Positions 46,264 to 56,327 of a stretch of DNA of 64,000 nucleotides are shown here, piece after piece. Source of the stretch: Chitinophagales bacterium (GTDB taxonomy: Bacteria; Bacteroidota; Bacteroidia; Chitinophagales; CAIOSU01); the NCBI GenBank assembly GCA_026003335.1, contig BPHB01000001.1:1324591-1388590 (forward strand), given 5' to 3'. The position numbers and the translations under genes were made by a program. The notes beneath the pieces are model-generated. The model made no database searches, had not been told where the DNA came from, and worked only from the letters and a program-made list of their open reading frames with translations. How positions within the stretch are numbered: the stretch's first letter is position 1; each line of letters opens with the position of its first letter.

Positions 46264-46785
46264 TTATTTTGCTGAAATGCCGAGTTTAGACTTTACCAGG
46301 TCGGTAATGTCATCCGAAGCAGGGTAGTATAACAGGTTGCTTCCCACGCTAGAATCAAACACATATTGAATGCCTTTCTCGGTAGCTACGGCCTTGATGG
46401 CGCCCATTACCTGTTCTTCAAGAGGCTTAAGCAGTTCAATCTGCTTTTGCGTCATCTGGTCCTCAGAAGATGCCTGCAGCTTCTGCATGCGGGTTTCCAG
46501 GTCGGTAATTTCCTTGGCTTTTACTTCTTTTATTGCAGGCAGCATTTCTTTTTCCTTTTCATAATATTCCTGAACCTTGGTAGTATATTCTTTTTCCATG
46601 TTGATAAGGGTTTCCTGCAGTTGCTTGGCAAACTCCTGAAGCTTCTTTTCAGCGGCTTTGTATCCCGGCATAGCTTCCAGAACATTGGTAATATTCACAT
46701 GAGCAAGCTTGGGGTTTTGCGCCGAAGCGTTATATGGCAGGAAAGACAGGATGCCTATACACACAGTTATGAATGCAAGTTTCAT
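46264..46785 (-). CDS. OmpH/Skp periplasmic chaperone, copy 2
   Basis: 173 residues from the ATG at 46785 (MKLAFITVCIGILSFLPYNA, signal cleaved after ASAQ). A longer frame upstream overlaps the first copy and is rejected. Skp pattern: KLAHVNITNVLEAMPGYKAA, long tentacle helices (about 45-125), KGIQYVFDSSVGSNLLY. Skp trimers hold unfolded outer-membrane proteins for BamA. It is 34 bp after copy 1. Confidence 0.93.
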   Translation of the reverse strand: MKLAFITVCIGILSFLPYNASAQNPKLAHVNITNVLEAMPGYKAAEKKLQEFAKQLQETLINMEKEYTTKVQEYYEKEKEMLPAIKEVKAKEITDLETRMQKLQASSEDQMTQKQIELLKPLEEQVMGAIKAVATEKGIQYVFDSSVGSNLLYYPASDDITDLVKSKLGISAK

Positions 46786-46819
46786 TTTATTTTTTTTAAG
46801 GGCGGTAAAGATAAAAAGA

Positions 46820-47365
46820 TTATTCCTTTTGAAGACTTTTGCCTGACGAAGGAGTATAGCCCAGCGACCGGATAATCTCATCGCTCTTATCATATTTGGG
46901 ACTGGAAAAGAGCATATACGGCCCACCGGCTTTGTCAAAAACAAAATCGTAGGCCTTTTCGGTGGCCATCTTTTGTATTTCATTGTAAACCCTATCCTGT
47001 ATAGGTTTTATGAGCTCCTGTTTCTTTTTAAACAGGTCTCCTTCAAAACCAAACCTTTGTTTTTGCAGCTCGCGAACGGCTTTTTCTTTTTCTTCTATTT
47101 CCTGTTGTTTTCTGATTTTGACCTCTTCAGGCATCAAAATCTGCTCGGCCTGATAAGCTTTGTACAGTTTTTCTATTTCCTCATATTTCTGGTTGATCTC
47201 CTGGCGCCACTCTTCGGCTATATCATCTATCTTTTTCTGAGCAGCATGAAAGTCAGGTATATTATCCAGAATATAGTCGGTATCTACATACACAAAACGC
47301 TGAGCCTTTGCTTCAGTCAGCAGGAGAGCCGGCAGCAGGAATATAAAGATGCTTTTTTTCATCAT
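46820..47365 (-). CDS. OmpH/Skp periplasmic chaperone, copy 1
   Basis: 181 residues with signal peptide (MKKSIFIFLLPALLLTEAKA, then QRFVYVDTDYIL). Helical tentacle from about 45 to 130, rich in E/K/Q; C-terminal sheet AYDFVFDKAGGPYMLF. It is longer and only distantly similar to copy 2, so this is an old duplication. It lies 26 bp after bamA, a standard position in this phylum. Confidence 0.93.
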   Translation of the reverse strand: MMKKSIFIFLLPALLLTEAKAQRFVYVDTDYILDNIPDFHAAQKKIDDIAEEWRQEINQKYEEIEKLYKAYQAEQILMPEEVKIRKQQEIEEKEKAVRELQKQRFGFEGDLFKKKQELIKPIQDRVYNEIQKMATEKAYDFVFDKAGGPYMLFSSPKYDKSDEIIRSLGYTPSSGKSLQKE

Positions 47366-47391
47366 TGATGTATTTTATTTTGATTCAAATT

Positions 47392-49995
47392 CTATTCTGG
47401 TTCAAAACCTAAAACAATACTGAATTTACCATACTTGCTCAGATAATCTCCGAAATCGGTTGCTTTACCCGCACTTTTGTCAAATCCTATGCCATAGTCA
47501 AATCCCAGCATGCCAAACATAGGCAGGAAAATACGGATTCCCAGCCCTGCGGAACGTCTGATGTCAAAGGGATTAAAGTTTCTGATGTTGCTCCATGCAT
47601 TGCCTCCCTCCAGAAATGCCAGTGCGTAAATAGTGGCCGATGGGTTCAGGGAGAAGGGGAAGCGCAATTCCATGGTAAACTTGTCATAAAAGGGTGCATT
47701 ATCAGCGAAGACATCATACCCGCGCAGCGAAATCACATCTACACCATAGGTTTGAAAATTTGAAATGCCATCGCCTCCGAGCTGAAACCTTTCAAAGGGT
47801 GAGAAGCCGATTTTTTTGTTGTATTTACCCAGGAAGCCAAACTTGGCTGAAAAACGCAACACCAATGGTGTTTTCTGGCTTTTAATCAGAGTAGTGTACC
47901 ATTCTGCCTGGAAACGCCACTTATGATATTCTACCCATTCAAAACGCTCCTGATCGGTGATGACTTCCTGGTTTTTAGGTGAAAAGCGCCCGCCCCGGAT
48001 AAGCGAATAAGGAGGGGTAATTTTCAAAGACAGAGAGAAGCTGGAGCCACTTCTGGGAAAAATGGGCTGGTCAACGGAATTTCTCGCCAGGATGAATTGC
48101 ACTCCCAGATTATTAAATGTACCATCGCGTACTTCAAATAACGAACGGTTTTCCAGCACAAACCGCTCATACTCCACGTAGGTATGAAAGGTGAAAAAAT
48201 CATCAGGCCATTTCAAGCGGGTGCCGATGCCCACTGTAGCTCCATTGGTAATCTGACGGCCACTGTAGTCCTGTCGGGTATGATGATAACTTACCGTAAA
48301 CGAATTGGGCTTTTTGCCCCCCAGCCAGGGCTCCGTAAAAGAAAAGCTGTAGGACTGGTAAATCTTCCCGTTGGTCTGTATACGCAGGGAAAGTTTTTGT
48401 CCGTCACCGGAAGGCAAGGGCGACCATGTACCTTTTTTAAACAGATTTTGAATGGAGAAGTTGGTAAATACAATTCCCAGGCTGCCTACAATGCTGTTGG
48501 CTGTGCCTCCCCAACCGGCTGAGAGCTCCAGCTGGTCAGAAGGTTTTTCCACAACGTGGTATTCAATATCTACGGTGCCCCGGGCTGGATCCGGAATAGG
48601 CACCACATTCAGCTGTTCAGGGTCGAAATAGCCCAGCGTGGCAATCTCGCGCTGGGAGCGAATCAGGTCAGCACGGCTGAATTTGCTGCCGGGAAGGGTG
48701 CGTAGTTCTCTTCGTATGACATGCTCTTTGGTTTTGGTGTTTCCATATATCCGCACTTCATTGATAGTGGCCTGTGGCCCTTCATAAATACGTAACTCGA
48801 GGTCAATGGTATCGTTATGCACATTCATCTCTACAGGGGTAATCTGAAAAAACAGATAGCCATTATCCATATACAAGGAGCTGATATCATTTCCGCTCGC
48901 ACTCATGTAAAGCCGCTCTTCCAGCAGTTTTTGATTATAGATATCTCCTTTCTGAATATTGAGTAATTCACTCAGGTAAGAGCTGGTGTATTTTGTGTTA
49001 CCCTTCCAGGTGATATCTCCAAAGTAGTATTGCCTTCCCTCATCCAGTTCAATATCAATTCTAAGACTCTTTCCGGCCAGATAAACCGAATCACGCACAA
49101 TTTTTGCGTCCCGGAAACCTTTGCTATTGTAATGGGCAATGATATTGTTTTTATCATTTCTGTATTCTTTTTCCAGATATTTTGACGCTTTAAAAAAATT
49201 CAGATTGGCATGTTCGCTGACATAATCGTATAGTTTAATTACCGAAAGGTTAGCCAGCACGTCATGCAGGGAAGTGCCGGGAGGCACGGCTGCCCGGATA
49301 TTTCTGCGGTTCAACAGAGCGGCAAGGTCAAACTTCACTCTTTCGCGTGTTCCTTTCATCAGCCTTTTGAGCTTACCGGTGCTGACTACTTCGTTGCCCT
49401 TAAAAGTGATGGATTCAATTTTCACTTTTGCCCCCTTGTTAATTTCAATATCCAGCATTACGCTGTTTACAAGCAGCGTGTCCCGGATTTCACGAATAGT
49501 TACCGTCACATTAAGGAAGCCCTTTTCCCGATAAAAATTTTTAATGGTGTTTACGGTAGTCTGTTTGGTATTTTCAGTGACTACGCGTCCCTTGACGAGC
49601 TTGATTTTCTCACGCAAGTCATCCGCCTCGCCTTTTTTGATGCCTCTTAAAGTAAACCGGGATAACCGCGGGCGTTCCTTGAGGGATATCTCCAGGAATA
49701 CGGTGTTGCCAACGGTTTTTGTCATGTATATCTCAATATCCGTGAAAAGGCCTTGTTGCCAGAGGTTTCTGATGGCATTGGACACGGCATCTCCGGGTAT
49801 GGTAATATTGTCTCCCACTCTCAGCCCGGACAGTGAAATGATAATATCCGGATCCAGATACTCAATACCGCTTACCGTAATTCCACCGATAGTGTATTCA
49901 CCCGGTGATGCATAGCTGATTTTGTCGTGTTGGGAAAAGGCACTGCCACACAACAAAGTGAGGGATAGAAAAGAAATGACTTGCCTTAGATTCAT
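47392..49995 (-). CDS. bamA: Outer-membrane assembly factor BamA (Omp85)
   Basis: 867 residues: signal peptide (ending SAFS), five POTRA-like domains (for example [50 protein letters not shown]; about 30-480) and a C-terminal barrel (490-867). [15 protein letters not shown] opens the barrel; [18 protein letters not shown] has the VRGF/Y-like motif of Omp85 proteins. It folds beta-barrel proteins into the outer membrane. Start overlaps the uppS stop by 4 bp. Confidence 0.95.
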   Translation of the reverse strand: MNLRQVISFLSLTLLCGSAFSQHDKISYASPGEYTIGGITVSGIEYLDPDIIISLSGLRVGDNITIPGDAVSNAIRNLWQQGLFTDIEIYMTKTVGNTVFLEISLKERPRLSRFTLRGIKKGEADDLREKIKLVKGRVVTENTKQTTVNTIKNFYREKGFLNVTVTIREIRDTLLVNSVMLDIEINKGAKVKIESITFKGNEVVSTGKLKRLMKGTRERVKFDLAALLNRRNIRAAVPPGTSLHDVLANLSVIKLYDYVSEHANLNFFKASKYLEKEYRNDKNNIIAHYNSKGFRDAKIVRDSVYLAGKSLRIDIELDEGRQYYFGDITWKGNTKYTSSYLSELLNIQKGDIYNQKLLEERLYMSASGNDISSLYMDNGYLFFQITPVEMNVHNDTIDLELRIYEGPQATINEVRIYGNTKTKEHVIRRELRTLPGSKFSRADLIRSQREIATLGYFDPEQLNVVPIPDPARGTVDIEYHVVEKPSDQLELSAGWGGTANSIVGSLGIVFTNFSIQNLFKKGTWSPLPSGDGQKLSLRIQTNGKIYQSYSFSFTEPWLGGKKPNSFTVSYHHTRQDYSGRQITNGATVGIGTRLKWPDDFFTFHTYVEYERFVLENRSLFEVRDGTFNNLGVQFILARNSVDQPIFPRSGSSFSLSLKITPPYSLIRGGRFSPKNQEVITDQERFEWVEYHKWRFQAEWYTTLIKSQKTPLVLRFSAKFGFLGKYNKKIGFSPFERFQLGGDGISNFQTYGVDVISLRGYDVFADNAPFYDKFTMELRFPFSLNPSATIYALAFLEGGNAWSNIRNFNPFDIRRSAGLGIRIFLPMFGMLGFDYGIGFDKSAGKATDFGDYLSKYGKFSIVLGFEPE

Positions 49996-50741
49996 CCCAC
50001 CTTGATTTGCTCACTGATTTTTCCAAAGCGTCTTTCCCTTTGCTGATAGGTGATAATGGCTTTATACAGGTCGTCAGCCATGAAGTCAGGCCAAAGTGTT
50101 TCGGTAAAATACAATTCGGTATATGCCAGCTGCCAGAGGAGAAAATTGCTTATGCGCTGCTCTCCGCTGGTCCGGATGAGCAATTCCGGATCAGGGTAGG
50201 GAGCTGTTGCCAGATGAGCAGAAATGACCTGTTCATTTATCTGCTCAGAAGAGATATTGCCAAGCTCAGCCTCTCTGGCTATGGCACGACAGGCCTCTGT
50301 AAGTTCCCAGCGCGCACTGTAGCTGAGCGCCAGAATAAGTGTCATCTTGGTGTTATCACGCGTCAGTTCAATAGCCTCCTGAAGAGCGTGATAGGTTTTG
50401 GGTGGTAAGGTTTTCAGATTTCCTATGGCCCGCAAGCGGATGTTGTTTTTCATTAAGGTTTTGGTTTCAGACTTGATAGAACGCACCAGCAAGTCCATAA
50501 GTGCACTTACCTCGCTTTTCGGGCGAGCCCAATTCTCAGTTGAGAAAGCATACAGGGTAAGATATTTAATGCCTAGTGTTGCGCACACCTCAGTTATCCG
50601 CTTGACTGTTTTCACGCCATTTCTGTGCCCAAATACCCTGGGGCGGTTGTTTCTTTTAGCCCACCGGCCGTTCCCATCCATGATGATAGCAATATGTGTG
50701 GGCAGCTTCCTCAGATCAATACGGGCCTTCAGGTCATTCAC
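49992..50741 (-). CDS. uppS: Isoprenyl (undecaprenyl) diphosphate synthase
   Basis: 249 residues. Makes the C55 lipid carrier for cell wall and O-antigen synthesis. MDGNGRWAK with catalytic Asp22 opens the active site; [15 protein letters not shown] and the C-terminal [19 protein letters not shown] and PDF are family motifs. A TAGTTTTG element just upstream (50761-50768) resembles a -7 box, hinting at an internal promoter. Coupled to bamA by a 4-bp overlap. Confidence 0.96.
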   Translation of the reverse strand: MNDLKARIDLRKLPTHIAIIMDGNGRWAKRNNRPRVFGHRNGVKTVKRITEVCATLGIKYLTLYAFSTENWARPKSEVSALMDLLVRSIKSETKTLMKNNIRLRAIGNLKTLPPKTYHALQEAIELTRDNTKMTLILALSYSARWELTEACRAIAREAELGNISSEQINEQVISAHLATAPYPDPELLIRTSGEQRISNFLLWQLAYTELYFTETLWPDFMADDLYKAIITYQQRERRFGKISEQIKVG

Positions 50742-50777
50742 CTCCGGGCATATTTTGTGGCAAAACTAACAAAAAGG

Positions 50778-51575
50778 CTAAGGTATTTTGGAAGGTTTTG
50801 GGCACTTTTCCCGTCTGGGAGAATAGGAAATAAATATTCCGATAAACAGATAATCATCAAACCTCTCGGCAAAGCCTCTCTGCTTACCTTCAAATCCAAT
50901 TGGCGGATCAGTAACCTCTCCCGACCTATCGCTCAGGCTTCCTGAGAGTGTTCCGTCTCCCGTCTGAACCGGATACACAGAACTCACATCGTCCAGATAG
51001 TCGGTAAATGACTTCCGGTATCCTCCTTCAATACCAATAGCCCAGTCGTAGGTAAAACTGTACTTGAAGCCGCCTCCCACAGGAATACCCAAGCTGATGC
51101 TGGAGTAATTTTTCCCCTCTGTCTGCAGGGGCTTCAGCCGGTAGGTATTTCCCTGGTAATCAGTTCTCGGGTCAAAATAAAACACAGAAATTCCAGCCAG
51201 CAGATAGGGAGTAAATGAAAAGCGGCTTCTGTCCTTCTCATATCTGAAAAAATGAAATTCCACGTGGCTGGAAAACTCAAATATGTTGGATTTGAAGGAG
51301 AGGTTCCGCAGTTGCTGATAGACAAAATCTGAGCGGGCGTCTTCAAAAGCCACTCTGCCATAACTCAGAGCTTGCTTGAAGGCAAAGCGGGTTCCCAAGT
51401 TGTACCGAAAAAAAAATCCCCCGGCAGGGCCAATATATTCAAAACTGGCATTGTAGTTCAGATCGCCAAAGTAATTGGCTATTCCCGCCCATACACCATA
51501 TTCCAGATCCTGCGCATGCACATTGCTCTCCAGCAACGTGATGGCGATAATCAGGCATCCGATTTTTTTTCGCAT
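50778..51575 (-). CDS. DUF6089 outer-membrane barrel protein, copy 2
   Basis: 265 residues with signal peptide (MRKKIGCLIIAITLLESNVHA). Matches DUF6089: YGVWAGIANYFGDLN near the start, GGFFFRYNLGTRFAFK, and GIEGGYRKSFTDYLDDVS. Beta-rich; probably a small outer-membrane barrel. The upstream gene encodes a paralogue. A terminator ends exactly at this start codon, so the gene either relies on read-through or has a promoter within the terminator region. It precedes uppS by 36 bp. Confidence 0.85.
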   Translation of the reverse strand: MRKKIGCLIIAITLLESNVHAQDLEYGVWAGIANYFGDLNYNASFEYIGPAGGFFFRYNLGTRFAFKQALSYGRVAFEDARSDFVYQQLRNLSFKSNIFEFSSHVEFHFFRYEKDRSRFSFTPYLLAGISVFYFDPRTDYQGNTYRLKPLQTEGKNYSSISLGIPVGGGFKYSFTYDWAIGIEGGYRKSFTDYLDDVSSVYPVQTGDGTLSGSLSDRSGEVTDPPIGFEGKQRGFAERFDDYLFIGIFISYSPRREKCPKPSKIP

Positions 51576-51611
51576 AAAAAAAGAAGCCCAAAGTTATCCA
51601 ATTTGGGCTTC
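51576..51611 (-). terminator. Intrinsic terminator between the two DUF6089 genes
   Basis: Perfect 10-bp stem (GAAGCCCAAA at 51583-51592 with TTTGGGCTTC at 51602-51611), 9-nt loop, followed in the minus direction by seven Us (51582-51576). The last U is directly followed by the ATG (51575) of the next gene. Confidence 0.8.
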
Positions 51612-51639
51612 GGTAACGTCTTTATGTTTTTATTATTGC

Positions 51640-52626
51640 CTACCAGGTACGGCTGCGGATAAATCTTCGGTATTTGTTGACCCGCTTTTTGGTAAATCCT
51701 TTCTTCCTTACCACATTGCGTTTATGAGAATAGGAATATTCAGAGAACTGATTGGCAAACTTATAAGCTACCGAAACGGTAGTAAACAAATAGGCGTCTT
51801 TTCCGCCTGGATTGCCGCGTACCTCGCCCGGTTTGGTAATGGAACCATAGGTTTCTTCCGGATCCAGTTCATGCGACCTGCGGGAAAGAGCATAGGCAAG
51901 AGCACCTTTTTCGGGTCCGTAAAAATCAATAAACTCCTGCTCTGAAACGTAGGTGGTGCTGACATCATCCAGATAATCGGTAAAGGTAAAGCGATGGCCA
52001 AACTCCACCCCAACAGTAATATAACGCATCACATTAGCCTTCAAGCCAATTCCTATAGGTATAACCGGCTGCACACGGGAATATTTCTTCCTGTCGGGAT
52101 ATTGAGGCATTCCCTGCCCTTCGGTACCCAGCGGCTGAAGGGCTACCCATTCGCCATTGTATTTTGCCTTCGGATTGAAGTAAACAAAACCTACTCCGGC
52201 AAAAGCATATGGGGCAATCCAGTTGCGGCTGCTTCCGGGCATATAGCGCATCACATTGACTTCCCCGGTAATGGCAACCTCCATGAAATGAGACCGAAAG
52301 TGCAGATTCCGGTAATTGCGAAACCACGCATCATCCATAAATTCCTTGGTATTAGCCAACCTGTCGTCACCTTCCCACATGCCGTAGGTCAAGCTGGCTT
52401 TCATGGCAAAGAATCCGTTAAAGCTGTTTCTGAAAAACACACCGGCAGTCTGACGAAACAAGGAGGCTTCAATATCGCCAAAATAGGTTTTGCCGGTGGG
52501 CTCTTTCTTTCCCAGGTCACCCAAAAAATTGGTTACGCCCACATTAAGCCCCAACTCCATGGTCTGGCCAAAGGTAAAGCAGGTCAGGCAACACACAATA
52601 CCTGCTACACTCACAATCCGTTTCAT
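51640..52626 (-). CDS. DUF6089 outer-membrane barrel protein, copy 1
   Basis: 328 residues, signal peptide (ending TFGQ). Shares with copy 2 the opening ELGLNVGVTNFLGDLG, the central AGVGFVYFNPKAKYNGEWVA and GVEFGHRFTFTDYLDDVSTT. The C-terminal 40 residues are strongly basic (KRNVVRKKGFTKKRVNKYRR), absent from copy 2. Function is unknown; its fixed place beside uppS and bamA suggests a role in the outer membrane. It is followed by its own terminator. Confidence 0.87.
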   Translation of the reverse strand: MKRIVSVAGIVCCLTCFTFGQTMELGLNVGVTNFLGDLGKKEPTGKTYFGDIEASLFRQTAGVFFRNSFNGFFAMKASLTYGMWEGDDRLANTKEFMDDAWFRNYRNLHFRSHFMEVAITGEVNVMRYMPGSSRNWIAPYAFAGVGFVYFNPKAKYNGEWVALQPLGTEGQGMPQYPDRKKYSRVQPVIPIGIGLKANVMRYITVGVEFGHRFTFTDYLDDVSTTYVSEQEFIDFYGPEKGALAYALSRRSHELDPEETYGSITKPGEVRGNPGGKDAYLFTTVSVAYKFANQFSEYSYSHKRNVVRKKGFTKKRVNKYRRFIRSRTW

Positions 52627-52816
52627 GATAATAGTTTATGGTCTTCTAAATGGCGGTCAGACGTCACCGTATGACAAAGATGTTTACGCTAAACCCCGAA
52701 TAATTGTTACACCTAAAGCCAGATGGCGGCCGGTCTGATACATTATCAAATAGTAAAACAAAGAAAATGCCGCTTGCTTGCGACCCCTGAGAGATACCGT
52801 TTCTGAAAGCTGCCCC

Positions 52817-53695
52817 TTAGTTACGCTGGTCAGCCCCCCAACCAAGCTTGTTGCGTATGGTATTCAAATAATTCTCATCTCCTATACGCATCAGCCCGAT
52901 GGTAAAATCTTCCTTGCGCACGGCAAGCTGAAAAGTGGAATCAATGGCTTCATAGCGCGAATCCAACGTACACAGGAAGGATTCATTTCTGCCCTCCACT
53001 TCAAACGAAAGCACCGAATCATTGGAAACAATAATCGGACGCACGTTCAAATTATGTGGTGCTACAGGAGTAATAACAAAATTTTCAGAGGAGGGAAAAA
53101 TAATTGGCCCTCCGCAACTTAGGGAGTAACCTGTGGAGCCGGTGGGAGTAGCAATGATTAACCCGTCAGCCCAATATGAATTCAGCAGCTCTCCATTAAT
53201 GAACGTGTGAATGGTAATCATAGAGGAGGTATCTCTTTTATGAATAGAAAACTCATTTAGCGCATAATTCACGCCTCCGAACAGCGGCTTGTTGGAATCC
53301 AGATGAATCAGGGTGCGCCTGTCAATTTTATAGGTTCTCTCCCGCAGGGCAGTTACCGCATCTTCAATGGCATCCTTACCCGTGCTGGCAAGAAAGCCCA
53401 ACCTGCCCGTATTGATACCGAGAATGGGTATATTGGAGTTGCGTACCAGAGTGAGCGTATCCAGAATCGTCCCATCACCTCCAAGGCTTATTAAATAATC
53501 ACAATTATTGCGAATATCTTCATGGGTACGGAAGACTGTTATCTTTCTATCCGGTGTGAGGAATTCCTTAAGCAGGTCATAATAATGCGCATACACCGTT
53601 AACTCAAAACCACTTGCTGATAGCAGTTTGAACAGTTTCTGAATTATCATGATATCCTCTGCCTGAATCAGACGACCATAGATAGCTACCTGCAT
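52817..53695 (-). CDS. nadK: NAD kinase
   Basis: 292 residues. Phosphorylates NAD to NADP. GGDGT (72-76), LGINTGRLGFLAS, the NE-S/ALNEFSIHKRD segment and the ATPTGSTGYSLSCGGPI loop are all present. First of the minus-strand genes leading to the uppS-bamA cluster, 190 bp upstream of DUF6089 copy 1. That gap contains no gene; two similar stretches (ATGGCGGTCAGAC at 52650 and ATGGCGGCCGGTC at 52723) are the only structure I see. Confidence 0.96.
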   Translation of the reverse strand: MQVAIYGRLIQAEDIMIIQKLFKLLSASGFELTVYAHYYDLLKEFLTPDRKITVFRTHEDIRNNCDYLISLGGDGTILDTLTLVRNSNIPILGINTGRLGFLASTGKDAIEDAVTALRERTYKIDRRTLIHLDSNKPLFGGVNYALNEFSIHKRDTSSMITIHTFINGELLNSYWADGLIIATPTGSTGYSLSCGGPIIFPSSENFVITPVAPHNLNVRPIIVSNDSVLSFEVEGRNESFLCTLDSRYEAIDSTFQLAVRKEDFTIGLMRIGDENYLNTIRNKLGWGADQRN

Positions 53696-53764
53696 GTCTT
53701 TTTCGTTTTAAGTCAGGTAAATATAAGGGATGTCGTAATAAGACGGAGAACACATGCCACACCG

Positions 53765-55120
53765 TTAAATCTTAATCACTTCCATCATCACGGGCCACTT
53801 AGGACGCAGGGTTATCAGCGGATCCAATCCCGGATGCTCATTATCTGTTTTACGGAAACTATATTCCTGTATGGTCATGGATACCGCCAGCAGCATTTCC
53901 ATCATCGCAAAATTGTTTCCCACACATAGTCGGGGCCCTCCGCCAAAGGGGAAATAGGTAAAGCGCGGCCTGGTTTTCACTTTGTCTTTTTCAAAGCGAA
54001 GAGGATCAAATGTCTCCGGGTTGTCCCACCACTTCGGGTCGCGATGCACAATAAAGGCGGGCATAAGCAGATTGTATCCTGCAGGAATCAGGTATTCTCC
54101 CAGTCGGTCCTCTGTCAGGGCTTTACGGCCTATCGTCCATGCCGGGGGATAGAGACGCAGGGTTTCCTCTATCACCATGCGTGTGTATTCCAATTGTGTA
54201 AGATGCTCCACCCGGGGTGTTTTTCCGGCCAGCACCTGTCGGGCTTCCTGCCTGACCTTAGCTTCAATATCGGGATAAGCATGCAGGCAATACCATAGCC
54301 AGGTAAGCGCCAGAGCGGTTGTTTCATGACCGGCAAGAAAAATCGTAATAGCCTCATCCCGCAGCTGCCGGTCAGACATACGCTCACCGGTTTCTTCATC
54401 GGCTGTAGCCATGAGCATGCCCATTAAATCAAGCCTTTCGGTTGTGGTTCTGCGCCTCTGATGAATAATGCGCATGATGATGTGGTTAAGGGCCTTGATA
54501 GCCCTCCTTTCTCTGATATTCATCGGAGAGGGAAACCAGGGTGGAGGGCGGAATGGGTCGCGTATGCGGTCAATGGCCGATTCATTGGCGATATCCATAT
54601 TCTCCCCCACCGCGGCAACAAGGTCTTTCACATCAGAGCTGAACAGGGCACGCGCCACAACATGGAGCGCCAGAGCCATCATTTCCTTTTGCATATTTAC
54701 AGGTCCCTGATGGCGTTTTTTTTCCAGCTCATCCATCCATTCCCGGACGCAATCGGTCATTATGGAAAAAACAGAATACAATCTTTCGCGGCTGAAGGCT
54801 GGCTGTATAAGTCTGCGCTGCCTGCGCCAGAATTCTCCCTCACTGGTGAGCAAACCTTCACCCAGCAGCATTTTCAGCACTTCATAACCAAAACTCTTAA
54901 CATAGTTGCGATTATTTTCCTGTAATACATAGCGGATGTAATCGGGATGATAAACAATCATTACTTTTTCAAAACGGGAGGTGATACGCATGATTCCGTC
55001 AAACTGCGGACATTGTTCCTGCAGAAAGGCGATGGTGTCGGTGGCTAAATGATAACCGCTGCCCAGCAGCCAGTGTTCTTTGGCGGGTGCAGGGGGCAAA
55101 GGTAATGTGGAGGTTGTCAT
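53765..55120 (-). CDS. Cytochrome P450
   Basis: 451 residues, soluble (no membrane anchor). Oxygen-binding helix AGHETTALALTWLWY, ExxR motif in IEETLRLYPPAWTIGRKA, and haem loop FPFGGGPRLCVGNNFAMME with the thiolate Cys near residue 398. Closest in style to fatty-acid/CYP102- or CYP4-like self-sufficient-looking monooxygenases, but no reductase domain is fused and no ferredoxin gene is adjacent. Substrate unknown. Its ATG overlaps the stop of the upstream lgt-like gene (ATGA), so the two are translationally coupled. Confidence 0.92.
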   Translation of the reverse strand: MTTSTLPLPPAPAKEHWLLGSGYHLATDTIAFLQEQCPQFDGIMRITSRFEKVMIVYHPDYIRYVLQENNRNYVKSFGYEVLKMLLGEGLLTSEGEFWRRQRRLIQPAFSRERLYSVFSIMTDCVREWMDELEKKRHQGPVNMQKEMMALALHVVARALFSSDVKDLVAAVGENMDIANESAIDRIRDPFRPPPWFPSPMNIRERRAIKALNHIIMRIIHQRRRTTTERLDLMGMLMATADEETGERMSDRQLRDEAITIFLAGHETTALALTWLWYCLHAYPDIEAKVRQEARQVLAGKTPRVEHLTQLEYTRMVIEETLRLYPPAWTIGRKALTEDRLGEYLIPAGYNLLMPAFIVHRDPKWWDNPETFDPLRFEKDKVKTRPRFTYFPFGGGPRLCVGNNFAMMEMLLAVSMTIQEYSFRKTDNEHPGLDPLITLRPKWPVMMEVIKI

Positions 55121-56307
55121 GGATTTCCGGTTGTGAGAGAAGACTGCCGTTTTGCCCTGCGGATAAAGTATATGATGCCAGCCCCTCCGGCCATTATGTA
55201 AAGAATAGAAATAAACTCAGCCTGAGTCATTTCCATACCGAAAAAATTCAATGGGGTGTTCACCCGTATTTTTTCTATGAAAAATCGTTCCAGCCCCGCA
55301 AGAATAAAATAGCAGGAAATCATCAGGCCCGGAGTGGTTATTCTTTTTCTGACAGCCCACAGCAAAAAAAACAATATCAACGTAATTGTTGATTCATATA
55401 TCGGAGTAGGGAACACGCCATGTGGAAGCACATAGCAGTGTGCTTCTGCACATCCCGGAATACGTACACCCTCATTGATAATGTTATGAGGATAGGTGAA
55501 AGACCAGAGCCTGTCAGGCAGCCAACCCAGCCAGTGGGGCTTAGAGAGGGTGTTCACAATCCCCCAGTCTCCATCACCGGCTACCTGGCAGCCCATGCGC
55601 CCAAAGGAATAAGCAAGAAACAGCCCCGGAGCTGCCCCATCGGCAATATGCACCGGATTCATTCCCCGCTTCCAGGCGTAGTAGCTCACGCAAATGGTAC
55701 CCAGAATTAACCCGCCATATACAGTCAGCCCTCCAAAAAAAGACCCTAGGGGATCAGCAAGAAAGTCGCTGAGGTTGCCCGGGCTTTCAAAAAGATAAAA
55801 AAGCTTGGCCCCAACGATACCACTAACGGCTGCAACGATGGTCAGATCACCAACAGTTTCATGCGGATACACTTCAACGGTTTCCTTCTTGGGCTGAGGC
55901 AGCTTGTTTTTATTTTTTTCATAAAACTTTAAATATCCCAGAAGAAAGGCTCCTACCACTCCCCCTGCCCAGCTTCCCTGTGCCGACAGGAGAACCCTCT
56001 GCGGATTGACAGCAAATTCCGTATAATTCAATGCCACATAAATCAGTTTAAAGCCGAGCAGAAACCCCAGCAGGGCATTTAGCCCTATCTCAGCGGGCGA
56101 AGCAGGGTTTCCGATGATAACCGTTTTTTTGTAAGGCTTCAGCAGGCCCTGTTTTTCTTTTCGCCTCAATTCAAGCGACAGGATGTAGGCCGCGGCAAGA
56201 AATCCCAACGCCACAAAAAAACCATAGCTGAAAACTGGCAGGGGCACATCCACACCCGTGAGATCAAGTATCAAATCTGAAATAGTAGCATAGCAACGTG
56301 AAAACAC
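55117..56307 (-). CDS. Lgt-like (prolipoprotein diacylglyceryl transferase family) membrane protein
   Basis: 396 residues, about 100 longer than standard Lgt, with roughly nine membrane helices. Lgt features: VPLPVFSYGFFVALGFL at the start, FGRMGCQVAGDGDWG (equivalent of the Arg-Gly-Asn loop) and PTPIYESTITLILFFLLW plus GLERFFIE at the end. The normally invariant His of the S-H-G-G motif is Tyr here (LTVYGGLI), and the Asn-Gly-Glu of the central loop is changed. It may be a specialised paralogue acting on another acceptor. It follows mlaF and overlaps the P450 gene by 4 bp. Confidence 0.75.
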   Translation of the reverse strand: MFSRCYATISDLILDLTGVDVPLPVFSYGFFVALGFLAAAYILSLELRRKEKQGLLKPYKKTVIIGNPASPAEIGLNALLGFLLGFKLIYVALNYTEFAVNPQRVLLSAQGSWAGGVVGAFLLGYLKFYEKNKNKLPQPKKETVEVYPHETVGDLTIVAAVSGIVGAKLFYLFESPGNLSDFLADPLGSFFGGLTVYGGLILGTICVSYYAWKRGMNPVHIADGAAPGLFLAYSFGRMGCQVAGDGDWGIVNTLSKPHWLGWLPDRLWSFTYPHNIINEGVRIPGCAEAHCYVLPHGVFPTPIYESTITLILFFLLWAVRKRITTPGLMISCYFILAGLERFFIEKIRVNTPLNFFGMEMTQAEFISILYIMAGGAGIIYFIRRAKRQSSLTTGNP

Positions 56308-56327
56308 TTTGTCTGGATTTTAACTTA

